DNA from: an uncultured Pelagibacteraceae bacterium
GTDB taxonomy: Bacteria; Pseudomonadota; Alphaproteobacteria; Pelagibacterales; Pelagibacteraceae
Direction: 5' to 3'
Length of the DNA stretch: 41,277 nucleotides
Assembly (NCBI GenBank): GCA_902624015.1
Contig: CACNVV010000003.1
Coordinates: 40,001-81,277, forward strand
Shown: positions 10,384 to 19,182 of the stretch, one piece after another
How the letters are laid out: each line of letters starts with the position of its first letter
How positions within the stretch are numbered: the stretch's first letter is position 1
The notes under the pieces: model-generated
Seen by the model: the letters and a program-made list of their open reading frames with translations, nothing else
The model's database searches: none
Told to the model about the DNA's origin: nothing
Position numbers and translations under genes: made by a program

Positions 10384-12948
10384 ATGTTTAACCCATTAAA
10401 TTTAATAACAAAATTTATCAAATCTAGTAATCAAAAAGAACTAGATAGAATTGGTAAAATTGCTGAAAAAATAAACTTATATGAGGATGAGTTAAAAAAT
10501 TTAAATGACGAAGACTTTCCAAAGAAAACTAATGAATTTAAAAATCAGATAAAAGATGGAAAAACATTAGACGAGTTACTTCCAGAAGCTTTCGCTTTAG
10601 TCAGAGAGGCTGCCAAACGAACACGAAATGAAAGACACTTTAACGTTCAGTTAATAGGAGGTGTAGCTTTACATGAGGGTAAAATTGCTGAGATGAGAAC
10701 TGGAGAAGGAAAAACCTTAACCATAACACTTGCTGCATATTTAAATGCATTAAGTGGTAAAGGTGTTCACATAGTAACTGTAAATGATTATCTTGCAAAA
10801 AGAGACTCGATTGAAATGGGGCAAATTTATAATTTTCTAGGTCTTTCATCAGGATTTATTAACAATTATCAAGATGATACTGAGCGTAAGAAAAACTATA
10901 ATTGTGATATAACTTATGCAACTAATAGTGAATTAGGTTTTGATTACTTAAGAGATAATATGAAATTTTCTGAAGAGCAAATGGTTCAGAGAGATCATAA
11001 TTTTTCAATAGTAGATGAAATAGATTCATGTTTGATAGACGAGGCAAGAACACCTTTGATAATTTCCGGAGCAGCGGAAGATAAAACTCCACAATATCTA
11101 GCAATTGATAAACTAATTAGAATGTTAAACAATAAAGATTTTGAAATAGATGAAAAAGAAAAGAGTGTTTTATTAACAAATGATGGCATTAACAATGTTG
11201 AAAAACTTTTTTCTAATGCTGGTATTTTAAAAAATAATAATTTTTATGACCCAGAAAATTTACATTTAGTTCACCATGTTAATCAAGCTTTACGAGCAAA
11301 TCATCTATTTGAAAAAGGTAGAGACTATATTGTTAAAGATGGAAGTCTCAAAATTATTGATGAACTTACTGGAAGAATTTTAGAAGGCAGACGTTTTGGA
11401 GACGGTTTACATCAAGCTTTGGAGGCCAAAGAAAAAATTCAAGTGCAGGCTGAAAATCAAACGTTAGCTTCAATAACTTATCAAAATTATTTTAAACTTT
11501 ATAAAAAAATATCTGGTTGTACTGGTACAGCTGCAACAGAGTCTGAAGAATTTTTTGAAATTTACAACCTTCCTGTTGTTGTTATTCCAACAAACAAAGA
11601 AATGATCCGAAAGGATTTTAATGATTTAATTTTTAGAACGGAAAAAGAAAAAAATGACGCAATTATAGAAAAAATAATTGAAAGAAACAAATTGGGTCAA
11701 CCTATTTTAGTATTTACCTCAAGCATTAATAAATCTGAAGTTTATTCAAATTTATTAAATCAAAAAAGTATTAAACATGTAGTGTTAAATGCAAAAAATC
11801 ATGAAAATGAAGCGGAGATAATTGCAAACGCCGGAAAGGAAAATTCATTAATTATTACAACAAGTATTTCAGGAAGAGGAGTTGATATTCAACTTGGTGG
11901 TAAGAAAGGTTCTATTCCAGAAGACCAACTAAAAATAAATAAAGATAAAATTAAATCCTTAGGAGGTTTGTTTGTAATTGGTACAGAAAGAATGGAGTCT
12001 AGAAGAGTCGATAACCAGGCTAGAGGAAGATCTGGAAGACAAGGAGACGAGGGTAGTTCTGTATTTTACGTTAGTCTAGAGGACGATTTAATGAGAATTT
12101 TTGGATCAGATTCGATGAACAACATGCTAGAAAAGCTAGGTTTAAAAGATGGTGAAAGTATTGATCATCCATGGATAAATAAAGCATTAGAGAGAGCCCA
12201 GCAGAAAGTAGAAGCTAGAAATTTTGATATACGAAAAACACTCATCAAATTTGATAATGTTCTTAATGATCAAAGGCATGTGGTATTTTCACAAAGAAAA
12301 AATGCGATGAATAGTGAAAATATCTTTGATTATTCAAATGAATTTTTAAAAGAAATAGTTGATGATTTAATAAAGTTAAAAATTTCAAATTTATCCAATC
12401 CTAAAAGTAATGAATTTTATAATAAAACTAAGCAAATAGTTGGAAAAAGCTTTGAAGAAACTGATTTTAAGTATTTAATTGAGTCAAAAGATAAGGATTT
12501 TAGAGAAAAGATTTCTAATAAATTTCAAGAAACTAGAAACGAACGGATTAAACTTCTAGGTGAAGATCATGCAAAAGAAATTGAAAAAAGAATTTTTCTT
12601 CAATCAATTGATTTAAACTGGAAATCTCACATTCAATATTTGGAGCAATTGAGACAAGTTATAGGATTAAGATCTTATGGTCAAAGAGATCCATTAGTTG
12701 AATATAAAAAAGAAGCATTTGAATTATTTTCAAATCTTTTAGAAAAATTAAAATTAGATTATGTAACTATTTTAATGAACTTAAAGGTAGTAATGGAGCC
12801 AAATAAAGAAGAAAAAAATTCTAAGAAAATAAATCCATCTGATAATCCAAAATGTTTATTGTTAATAAAAAAAAATCAAAAAATTTCTAGAAACGATAGA
12901 TGTGAGGCTACAGGAAAAAAATTTAAAAACTGTTGTGGAGCTTTATAG
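10384..12948 (+). CDS. secA: Protein translocase ATPase SecA
   Basis: SecA is the ATP-driven motor that pushes preproteins through SecYEG. The 854-residue protein has Walker A MRTGEGKT (104-111), the DEAD-type VDEIDSCLIDEARTPLIISG segment, the preprotein-crosslinking domain, the second helicase lobe with QARGRSGRQGD, and the helical scaffold. The C-terminal SEC-C zinc motif, normally CxCx8C(C/H), reads RCEATGKKFKNCCG: it keeps the flanking pattern but is one residue shorter and lacks the second cysteine. The long glutamate/lysine linker before it is normal. It converges on accA with a 3-bp gap. Confidence 0.98.
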   Translation: MFNPLNLITKFIKSSNQKELDRIGKIAEKINLYEDELKNLNDEDFPKKTNEFKNQIKDGKTLDELLPEAFALVREAAKRTRNERHFNVQLIGGVALHEGKIAEMRTGEGKTLTITLAAYLNALSGKGVHIVTVNDYLAKRDSIEMGQIYNFLGLSSGFINNYQDDTERKKNYNCDITYATNSELGFDYLRDNMKFSEEQMVQRDHNFSIVDEIDSCLIDEARTPLIISGAAEDKTPQYLAIDKLIRMLNNKDFEIDEKEKSVLLTNDGINNVEKLFSNAGILKNNNFYDPENLHLVHHVNQALRANHLFEKGRDYIVKDGSLKIIDELTGRILEGRRFGDGLHQALEAKEKIQVQAENQTLASITYQNYFKLYKKISGCTGTAATESEEFFEIYNLPVVVIPTNKEMIRKDFNDLIFRTEKEKNDAIIEKIIERNKLGQPILVFTSSINKSEVYSNLLNQKSIKHVVLNAKNHENEAEIIANAGKENSLIITTSISGRGVDIQLGGKKGSIPEDQLKINKDKIKSLGGLFVIGTERMESRRVDNQARGRSGRQGDEGSSVFYVSLEDDLMRIFGSDSMNNMLEKLGLKDGESIDHPWINKALERAQQKVEARNFDIRKTLIKFDNVLNDQRHVVFSQRKNAMNSENIFDYSNEFLKEIVDDLIKLKISNLSNPKSNEFYNKTKQIVGKSFEETDFKYLIESKDKDFREKISNKFQETRNERIKLLGEDHAKEIEKRIFLQSIDLNWKSHIQYLEQLRQVIGLRSYGQRDPLVEYKKEAFELFSNLLEKLKLDYVTILMNLKVVMEPNKEEKNSKKINPSDNPKCLLLIKKNQKISRNDRCEATGKKFKNCCGAL

Positions 12949-12951
12949 AAT

Positions 12952-14046
12952 TTAAATTAGTAAAAAGATTGAAGAAACTAAAATTAATCCAACAATAATA
13001 GCTAGTAATATTTTTTTTGATTTAAAAATTTGATCTAAATTATTTTTCTTAATTGTTAATGTGCTTAGATCGTCAGTACTAGTCATAAAACCATCATTCC
13101 TTCCAATTTTTAGAAATTTATTTTTTCTCTCAGTCATTATTTCTTCTGAGGATAATTCATCAAAATAATTTAAATTTTTTGTTAAAGTTTGTCTAACATT
13201 GTTTAATATTATATCTCTATCTCTGTGGGCACCACCTAATGGTTCGTCAATTATTTCATCAATAACTTTTAACTTAAGTAAATCTTTAGCTGAAAGCTTC
13301 ATAGCTTTCGCAGCATCAAGCATTTTTTTTGGATCTCTCCATAGAATAGTCGCACATCCCTCAGGGGATATTACTGAATAAATTGCATTTTCTAACATAA
13401 GGACTTTATTTGATGAAGCTAATGCAATTGCTCCACCAGAACCACCCTCGCCTATAATTATTGCAATTGTTGGAACTTTAAGCTCCATACAGCATTCAAT
13501 TGATTTTGCAATTGCTTCGGCTTGTCCTCTCTCTTCTGCTCCTACTCCTGGATAGGCTCCTGGAGTATCAATAAAAGAGATTATGGGAATATTAAATTTG
13601 TTTGCTAAGTTCATTAATCTTATAGTTTTTCTATAACCCTCTGGTCTCATCATTCCAAAATTTCTCTCAATCCTACTATCTAAATCTTCTCCTTTTTCTT
13701 GACCTATAACTAAAACAGATTTTCCATTGAACTTTGCAAATCCAGTTAATACTGATTTATCCTCTCCATAATATCTATCTCCAGATAATGAAATGAAGTC
13801 TTCAAACAAATTATCAATAAAAAATTTTGCTTTAGGCCTATCTTCATGACGAGCAACCATAGTAGTCTGCCAAGGATCTAAATTAGAATAAATATTTTTT
13901 AATTTTTCATCTATTTCTGTTTGAGTGCTAGAAATTTTTTGAGTATCGACTTCTGATAATCCCTCTTGGTTGTAAGGATCTTTCAATTTTTCTAGTTCGT
14001 TTTCTAGATCTTTAATTTCTGTTTCAAAATTTAGATAATTTTTCAT
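12952..14046 (-). CDS. accA: Acetyl-CoA carboxylase carboxyltransferase alpha subunit with C-terminal membrane helix
   Basis: AccA forms, with AccD (35435-36364 here), the carboxyltransferase that makes malonyl-CoA. Residues about 1-315 match the usual AccA, including the N-terminal helical part, the crotonase-fold core with GEGGSGGAIAL and the MTERK segment. The E. coli protein is about 319 residues; this one is 364. The extra tail has a polar linker (about 316-345) and a strongly hydrophobic C-terminal stretch of about 18 residues (346-364), rich in Ile, Leu and Val, which looks like a tail-anchor membrane helix. The upstream TATAAA-like box on the minus strand near 14056 may be its promoter. 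Confidence 0.95.
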   Translation of the reverse strand: MKNYLNFETEIKDLENELEKLKDPYNQEGLSEVDTQKISSTQTEIDEKLKNIYSNLDPWQTTMVARHEDRPKAKFFIDNLFEDFISLSGDRYYGEDKSVLTGFAKFNGKSVLVIGQEKGEDLDSRIERNFGMMRPEGYRKTIRLMNLANKFNIPIISFIDTPGAYPGVGAEERGQAEAIAKSIECCMELKVPTIAIIIGEGGSGGAIALASSNKVLMLENAIYSVISPEGCATILWRDPKKMLDAAKAMKLSAKDLLKLKVIDEIIDEPLGGAHRDRDIILNNVRQTLTKNLNYFDELSSEEIMTERKNKFLKIGRNDGFMTSTDDLSTLTIKKNNLDQIFKSKKILLAIIVGLILVSSIFLLI

Positions 14047-14121
14047 GTTTTATTTATAGCGGATGGTTAAAATACAAAAAAGGCAATAAAATGATATTAA
14101 ATAAGGTGTAATTCTTATTAA

Positions 14122-14149
14122 TTGACTTAAATCATTTAACAGATACAAA
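14122..14149 (+). promoter_or_regulatory. Candidate promoter of the glycine riboswitch / malate synthase transcript
   Basis: TTGACT (14122-14127) and TACAAA (14144-14149) are 16 bp apart. A start near 14155 would fall right at the first aptamer, which supports the call. The -10 box matches the consensus only in part. Confidence 0.45.
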
Positions 14150-14155
14150 TTCATT

Positions 14156-14223
14156 ATCGGGAGAGACTATTTTTAGCGCCGAAGGAGCAACCACCCCGGA
14201 AACTCTCAGGCAAAAGGACCGAT
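14156..14223 (+). promoter_or_regulatory. Glycine riboswitch, first aptamer
   Basis: The conserved glycine-aptamer core is visible: GGAGAGA near 14159, GCGCCGAAGGAGCAA (14176-14190), CCGGAAACTCTCAGGCAAAAGGACCG ending near 14221. ATCGG (14156-14160) pairs with CCGAT (14219-14223) to close P1. It is the upstream half of a tandem pair before malate synthase; this combination has been described in SAR11 as a glycine-activated switch. Confidence 0.95.
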
Positions 14224-14233
14224 TAAAGCATAA

Positions 14234-14295
14234 CACTCTGGAAAGAGATTGATTTCCGCCGAAGGAGTAAAGCTCTCAGGCAAAAATACAGATGG
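14234..14295 (+). promoter_or_regulatory. Glycine riboswitch, second aptamer
   Basis: This half has the shorter core GCCGAAGGAGTAA (14258-14270) and CTCTCAGGCAAAAATACAGA. P1 appears to pair TCTG (14237-14240) with CAGA (14289-14292), and possibly two further pairs around a bulge. The ATG at 14292 is thus inside the P1 helix, so translation likely starts at 14313 and the ribosome site (GGGG at 14294-14297) borders P1. This geometry suggests control of translation initiation. No terminator hairpin with a T-tract follows. Confidence 0.92.
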
Positions 14296-14312
14296 GGTAC
14301 GAATTAAGTGCT

Positions 14313-16487
14313 ATGCAAGAAAAATACGTTAAAATTAATAATCTTCAAGTATCTGAAAAGCTATCAAACTTTGTAAATGATGAATTATTAAAAAATACAA
14401 ATGTATCTTCAGAAAATTTTTGGTCAGGTCTAGAAAAAACACTCGATGAACTTGCGCCAAAAAATAAAAAGTTAATTAAATTTAGGGAAGATTTACAGAA
14501 GAAAATAGATGATTGGCATATCAAAAATAAAGGTAAAGAATTTAATTTAGATGAGTACAAAAAATTTTTATTAGAAATTGGTTATTTAAAAAATGAAGGA
14601 CCTAATTTTAAAATAGAAACTGAAAATGTTGATGAAGAAATTGCAAGTATAGCTGGGCCTCAATTAGTTGTGCCTGTCATGAATGCAAGGTATGCATTAA
14701 ATGCCGCGAATGCAAGATGGATGAGTTTATATGATAGTCTTTATGGTACAGATGTAATTGAACAATCTGAAGATAGCGTATCTGAAAGATATGATCCTTT
14801 AAGAGGTGAAATGGTTATAAAATATGGAAGGGATTTTTTAGATAAGTACTTTCCATTAGCTGGATTAAGTTGGAATAAAATTACAAGCTTTGCTGTAAAA
14901 TACGGAAAATTAAAAGTTTTAAAAGGTGCTGATATTTTTGATTTGGAGGATGAAAATAAATTCGTAGGGCACAGAGGCGAAAGTGATAATCCTTCTGCAA
15001 TTATTTTAAAAAATAATAATTTACATATTGAAATTCTAAAAGACTCCAGAGCTTTTGCTGCTCAACAAGATCATGCAGGTATTAGTGATATTATACTAGA
15101 ATCTGCTGTGTCAACAATTTGTGATAATGAAGATAGTGTAGCAGCTGTTGACTCAGAAGATAAAATTATTTGTTATCGAAATTGGCTGGGCCTAATGAAA
15201 GGAGACCTTAAGTCAAAATTTGAAAAAGAAGGGAAATTATTTGAGAGAAAATTAAATCCACACAGAAGCTATATCTCAAAAGATGGGAAAGGTTTAAAAT
15301 TACATGGTAGAAGTCTTTTACTTGTAAGAAATGTTGGTCATCTAATGACTAACCCTTCAATTTTATTGAGTGATGGAAGTGAAATACCTGAGGGTATTAT
15401 GGATGCATTTATAACAACGGCAGCTGCCCTACACGACATTAAAAACAAAAATAATTCAAGAACTGGATCAGTTTATATTGTAAAGCCTAAAATGCATGGT
15501 CCAGACGAGACAGCATTTACAGATTTAATTTTTTCTAAAGTTGAAGAAGTTCTAAATTTACCTAAGTACACTTGTAAAATTGGAATTATGGATGAAGAAA
15601 GACGAACATCAGCAAATTTAAAAGAGTGTATTAGAAGTCTTAAAAATAGAGTTTTTTTTATCAATACTGGCTTCCTAGACAGAACTGGTGATGAAATGCA
15701 TACATCAATGGAAGCTGGTCCTATGATTAAAAAAGGTGACATGAAATCATCTAAATGGATTACTGCTTACGAAAATAACAATGTTGATATTGGTTTAAGT
15801 TGTGGGTTTTCTGGTAAAGCTCAAATTGGAAAAGGAATGTGGGCAATGCCAGATAAAATGAAAGATATGATGGAACAAAAAACAGGACACTTAAAAGCAG
15901 GAGCAAACTGCGCATGGGTTCCTTCTCCAACAGCAGCTGCATTACATGCTTTACATTATCATGAAATAAATATTTTCAATGAACAAAAAAAATTAATTAA
16001 TAGAGAGCCAGCTAAGCTTGATGATCTCTTAACAATCCCAATAGCAGACAGACCAAATTGGTCTGTAGAAGATATAAACAAAGAAATTTCTAATTCAGCG
16101 CAAACCTTATTGGGTTATGTTGTAAGATGGGTCGATCAAGGTGTGGGTTGTTCAAAAGTTCCTGATATTAATAATATTGGCTTGATGGAAGACAGAGCCA
16201 CTCTTAGAATTTCATCCCAACATATAACAAACTGGATTCATCATGGAATTACAACAAAAATACAAGTAACTGAAATAATGAAAGAGATGGCTAAAATAGT
16301 AGATGACCAAAACAAAGATGATCCACTATATGTTAAAATGAGTGGTGATTATGAAAACTCAATAGCGTTTCAAACGGCGTGTGATTTAGTTTTTAAAGGT
16401 AAAGAGCAACCTTCAGGTTATACTGAACCATTACTTCATTTAAATAGGTTAAAAAAAAAATCTAATCTGAGTTCGAAACCAAATTAG
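14313..16487 (+). CDS. glcB: Malate synthase G
   Basis: This enzyme condenses glyoxylate with acetyl-CoA to malate. The protein is about 724 residues from ATG 14313, the usual length of the G isoform. I chose this start because [14 protein letters not shown] matches the family N-terminus, whereas the ATG at 14292 falls in the riboswitch P1 stem and only adds seven residues. Landmarks include [13 protein letters not shown], the core [51 protein letters not shown] and [21 protein letters not shown]. The tandem glycine riboswitch links expression to glycine, which can be turned into glyoxylate. The 3' end overlaps convergent recR by 26 bp. Confidence 0.97.
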   Translation: MQEKYVKINNLQVSEKLSNFVNDELLKNTNVSSENFWSGLEKTLDELAPKNKKLIKFREDLQKKIDDWHIKNKGKEFNLDEYKKFLLEIGYLKNEGPNFKIETENVDEEIASIAGPQLVVPVMNARYALNAANARWMSLYDSLYGTDVIEQSEDSVSERYDPLRGEMVIKYGRDFLDKYFPLAGLSWNKITSFAVKYGKLKVLKGADIFDLEDENKFVGHRGESDNPSAIILKNNNLHIEILKDSRAFAAQQDHAGISDIILESAVSTICDNEDSVAAVDSEDKIICYRNWLGLMKGDLKSKFEKEGKLFERKLNPHRSYISKDGKGLKLHGRSLLLVRNVGHLMTNPSILLSDGSEIPEGIMDAFITTAAALHDIKNKNNSRTGSVYIVKPKMHGPDETAFTDLIFSKVEEVLNLPKYTCKIGIMDEERRTSANLKECIRSLKNRVFFINTGFLDRTGDEMHTSMEAGPMIKKGDMKSSKWITAYENNNVDIGLSCGFSGKAQIGKGMWAMPDKMKDMMEQKTGHLKAGANCAWVPSPTAAALHALHYHEINIFNEQKKLINREPAKLDDLLTIPIADRPNWSVEDINKEISNSAQTLLGYVVRWVDQGVGCSKVPDINNIGLMEDRATLRISSQHITNWIHHGITTKIQVTEIMKEMAKIVDDQNKDDPLYVKMSGDYENSIAFQTACDLVFKGKEQPSGYTEPLLHLNRLKKKSNLSSKPN

Positions 16488-17073
16488 ATCGATTTTTAAA
16501 AGCAGAAAATAAAGTCCCATCATCTAGACTTTCAATCTCTCCTCCTACTGGTAAACCTTGTGCTAATTTAGTAATTTTAACATCTAAATTTTTTAGACTA
16601 TCTTGAATATAATATGCAGTTGTTTGACCTTCTACAGTTGCACTAGTTGCAAGAATTACCTCTTCAATTTTATCTCTATTAACTCTTTCTACTAATGAGT
16701 TTATTAATAAATCTTCTTTTCTTTGGCCAACTGAAGAAATTGTCCCTCCTAAAATATGAAAATAGCCCTGAAATATATTTGAATTTTCAATCGACCATTG
16801 GTCTGCAATATCCTCTACTACACAAATTTTATTATATTTTTCTTTTGTGTTCTCACAATTTAGGCATCCATTTGAATTTGACTTTAATGCACCACATGAA
16901 TTGCATCTAACTACATTTTTATAAACTTGCGCCAATGTATTTGCCATAGGTTTTACAAGTTCGTCACGATTATTTATTAATTTTAAAACAATTCTTTTAG
17001 CTGATTTGGGACCTAAACCTGGAAGTTTTGAAATTAATTTAATTAATTCTTCTATCTCACTGATGTTTTGCAT
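16462..17073 (-). CDS. recR: Recombination protein RecR
   Basis: RecR works with RecF/RecO to load RecA at gaps. The 203-residue protein has the N-terminal helix-hairpin-helix ([14 protein letters not shown], about 17-30), a four-Cys zinc site (C57, C60, C70, C73) and the Toprim domain beginning at VVEDIAD (85-91). Length is normal. It is 3 bp downstream of ebfC, giving the common dnaX-ebfC-recR order. Its 3' end runs 26 bp into the end of glcB on the other strand. Confidence 0.96.
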   Translation of the reverse strand: MQNISEIEELIKLISKLPGLGPKSAKRIVLKLINNRDELVKPMANTLAQVYKNVVRCNSCGALKSNSNGCLNCENTKEKYNKICVVEDIADQWSIENSNIFQGYFHILGGTISSVGQRKEDLLINSLVERVNRDKIEEVILATSATVEGQTTAYYIQDSLKNLDVKITKLAQGLPVGGEIESLDDGTLFSAFKNRSNLVSNSD

Positions 17074-17076
17074 CTA

Positions 17077-17394
17077 TTATAAAGGCCATTTAAAACCAGG
17101 AATCCCAAAACCTCCAGTTGCTTTTGAAATTTCCTCAGTTGTTTTTGATTTAAGTTGAGATTTAGCACTATTATGTGCTGCAACAATTAAATCTTCAATT
17201 ATGGTTTTGTCCTCTTTCATAATTTCATCAGATAACTTTATTGTTTGCATCTCTCCCTCTCCATCCAAAGTTATCTTTACAGAATTTGAACCCGAAACTC
17301 CTTCAACTCTAATTTCCTTAATCTTTTGTTGGCTTTCTTTCATTTTTGCCTCAAGTTCTTTTGCTTTATCTAAAATTTTACTAAAATCAGTCAT
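17077..17394 (-). CDS. ebfC: YbaB/EbfC family nucleoid-associated protein
   Basis: The 105-residue protein belongs to the small dimeric DNA-binding YbaB/EbfC family, with long helices at both ends around the central strands (VKITLDGEGEMQTIKL). I place the start at the ATG at 17394 (MTDFSKIL). An upstream in-frame start four codons earlier has weaker support. With this start the gene overlaps the dnaX end by 8 bp (ATGACTGA), a pattern that suggests translational coupling. The C-terminus contains GGFGIPG, typical of the family. Confidence 0.93.
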   Translation of the reverse strand: MTDFSKILDKAKELEAKMKESQQKIKEIRVEGVSGSNSVKITLDGEGEMQTIKLSDEIMKEDKTIIEDLIVAAHNSAKSQLKSKTTEEISKATGGFGIPGFKWPL

Positions 17395-19042
17395 TATCAA
17401 CTCCATCTTTATTTGAATTTACATCTATTAATTCGGCATCAGGAAATTTATCAATCACACTTTTAAATATTTCTGAATTTTTCATTTCATCCATTAACTG
17501 TTTTTTTACATTTTTTTCTTTATCCTTTACTGACATTTGCCCTTTTAATTTACTAAACGTAATAATCCATCTTTCACCGGTCCATTCAAAAAGCTTTGAT
17601 GATAAATCTTTTACAAAATCTTTATCTAAACTTTCATTAAAAGATATTTCAATTCTATTTTTTTCAAATTTTACTAGGTTAACATTTTTTTCTAACTCAT
17701 ATTTAAGTTTGATCTCTTTTTTTTTTGTACAAATTTCAATTAAATCTTCAAATGCATTTATATTAATTTTATTTTCTGCTTTAATTTCTGTCTGAACTTC
17801 TGGTTTGATTTTTTCTTCCTGTGCAACATTCTTAATTTGATTTATTGTTTTAGAAGTTAATTCAGTTTCTGTATTCTTTACAAAATTTTCACTCTTCAAG
17901 TGAGCATCAACATTTTCAATTTTATTTTCAGATTTTACAGAACTTAAATGCATTAGTCTTATTAAGAACATCTCAATTGAAAGGTGTTGATTAGAAACTA
18001 TGTCTATCTCTTCGAGAGAAGAGATGGCAAATTGCCAAAATAATATTAATACCTCTGAGTCTATTTGATTTGATAAATTTTTAATTTTAGAGAATTCTTC
18101 ATCATTTAATGAAAAGTTTGTACTTTCTAAAGTTAAAGAATTAATATTTTTAAAGTAGTAAAGTAACTCTAAAAAATCATTAATAAAAACCTTTGGTTCA
18201 ACACCTTGGTCATAAATTTTTCTATAAATACTTATTACTTTTGTTTCTTCACCTTTTAAAATTAACTCAAACAAATCGATTAATTGAGATTTATCAAAAT
18301 ACCCAAAAATTTTCTGAGCTGAATTTAAGTCTAATTCTTTTTCTTCATCAAAACTTAATAGTGCTCTATCGAGCAACGATAAAGAATCTCTAACAGAGCC
18401 CTCAGAAATTTTTACTATAAGCTTTAAAGCATCATTGCTTATTTTTCCATTTTCCTTATCCTTAATTTTTTTAATAAACTCCAATAATTCTGAGGATTTA
18501 ATTCTAGATAGATCAAATCTTTGACATCTAGATACGACTGTAATTGGAATTTTTTTAATTTCTGTAGTTGCAAAAATAAATTTTAGATATTCTGGTGGTT
18601 CCTCTAAAGTTTTTAATAAAGCATTAAATGCTTGTTTGCTTAACATATGAACTTCATCAATAATGAAAATTTTATATTTAGCCGAGGTCGGCCCGTATCT
18701 TGAAAATTCGATTAAATCTCTTACGTCATCTACACCTGTTTTGCTTGCTGCATCCATTTCAAGCACATCTATATGACTAGACTCACTTATAGATTTACAG
18801 CTTTCACAGAAGTTTTCTTTACATAAATTATCGATTCCATTTAAACAATTAAGTGCTTTTGCAACAATTCGTGCTGTTGTAGTTTTTCCTATTCCCCTTA
18901 TTCCGGTAAACAAATATGCATTAGGTATTTTGTCAGCTTTAATAGAATTAGTAATAGTTTCAGCAACAACCTCTTGACCAATAAGATCATCAAAAGTTTG
19001 TGGTCTATATTTAAGCGCTAATACTTTTGAGTTATTATTCAT
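17387..19042 (-). CDS. dnaX: DNA polymerase III tau (and possibly gamma) subunit
   Basis: DnaX is the clamp-loader ATPase. The 551-residue protein has Walker A GIRGIGKT (47-54), the four-Cys zinc site (C66, C74, C79, C82), DEVH Walker B, sensor motif region TEIKKIPITVVSRCQRF, and the oligomerisation domain to about 360. A Lys/Glu-rich linker and a C-terminal domain follow (about 425-551). At 17717-17726 the coding strand has an A10 tract around codon 440. Slippage of one base in either direction there meets a stop within a few codons (TAA or TAG), which would yield a product of about 445 residues, close in size to known gamma subunits. The gene heads the dnaX-ebfC-recR operon. Confidence 0.96.
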   Translation of the reverse strand: MNNNSKVLALKYRPQTFDDLIGQEVVAETITNSIKADKIPNAYLFTGIRGIGKTTTARIVAKALNCLNGIDNLCKENFCESCKSISESSHIDVLEMDAASKTGVDDVRDLIEFSRYGPTSAKYKIFIIDEVHMLSKQAFNALLKTLEEPPEYLKFIFATTEIKKIPITVVSRCQRFDLSRIKSSELLEFIKKIKDKENGKISNDALKLIVKISEGSVRDSLSLLDRALLSFDEEKELDLNSAQKIFGYFDKSQLIDLFELILKGEETKVISIYRKIYDQGVEPKVFINDFLELLYYFKNINSLTLESTNFSLNDEEFSKIKNLSNQIDSEVLILFWQFAISSLEEIDIVSNQHLSIEMFLIRLMHLSSVKSENKIENVDAHLKSENFVKNTETELTSKTINQIKNVAQEEKIKPEVQTEIKAENKININAFEDLIEICTKKKEIKLKYELEKNVNLVKFEKNRIEISFNESLDKDFVKDLSSKLFEWTGERWIITFSKLKGQMSVKDKEKNVKKQLMDEMKNSEIFKSVIDKFPDAELIDVNSNKDGVDND

Positions 19043-19050
19043 ATATCTAT

Positions 19051-19138
19051 AAGGAGACTAGAACCTGAATAACTGTCTCTACGACTGCTTCCGTTAAGAT
19101 CTGGTCGGGTTCAAGCAGCATCCACCTCTAGCCTCCAA
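19051..19138 (-). ncRNA. ffs: Signal recognition particle RNA (4.5S type)
   Basis: On the minus strand the core GACCAGATCTTAACGGAAGCAGTC-like block contains the conserved GGAAGCAG tetraloop and internal loop region (19082-19110) that binds Ffh. The terminal helix pairs GGAGGCTAGA (19127-19136) with TCTAGTCTCC (19053-19062) with one G-U pair. The total of about 88 nt is short but within the range of the bacterial small type. It lies alone between pheA and dnaX. Confidence 0.93.
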
Positions 19139-19142
19139 ATCT

Positions 19143-19173
19143 ATTATAGCAGTTAAAATTTCTAATCTACAAG
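19143..19173 (-). promoter_or_regulatory. Promoter of the SRP RNA
   Basis: A perfect TATAAT (complement of 19143-19148) ends 6 bp before the expected 5' end of the SRP RNA at 19136. A weak -35 such as TGTAGA (19166-19171) lies 17 bp upstream. The match of -10 position with the RNA end is the main support. Confidence 0.7.
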
Positions 19174-19182
19174 AAAAGATTC

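Noticed and set aside
14292..14312. ATG at 14292 as malate synthase start
   Set aside because: It sits in the closing helix of the second glycine aptamer and adds residues not seen in the family; ATG 14313 matches the usual N-terminus.
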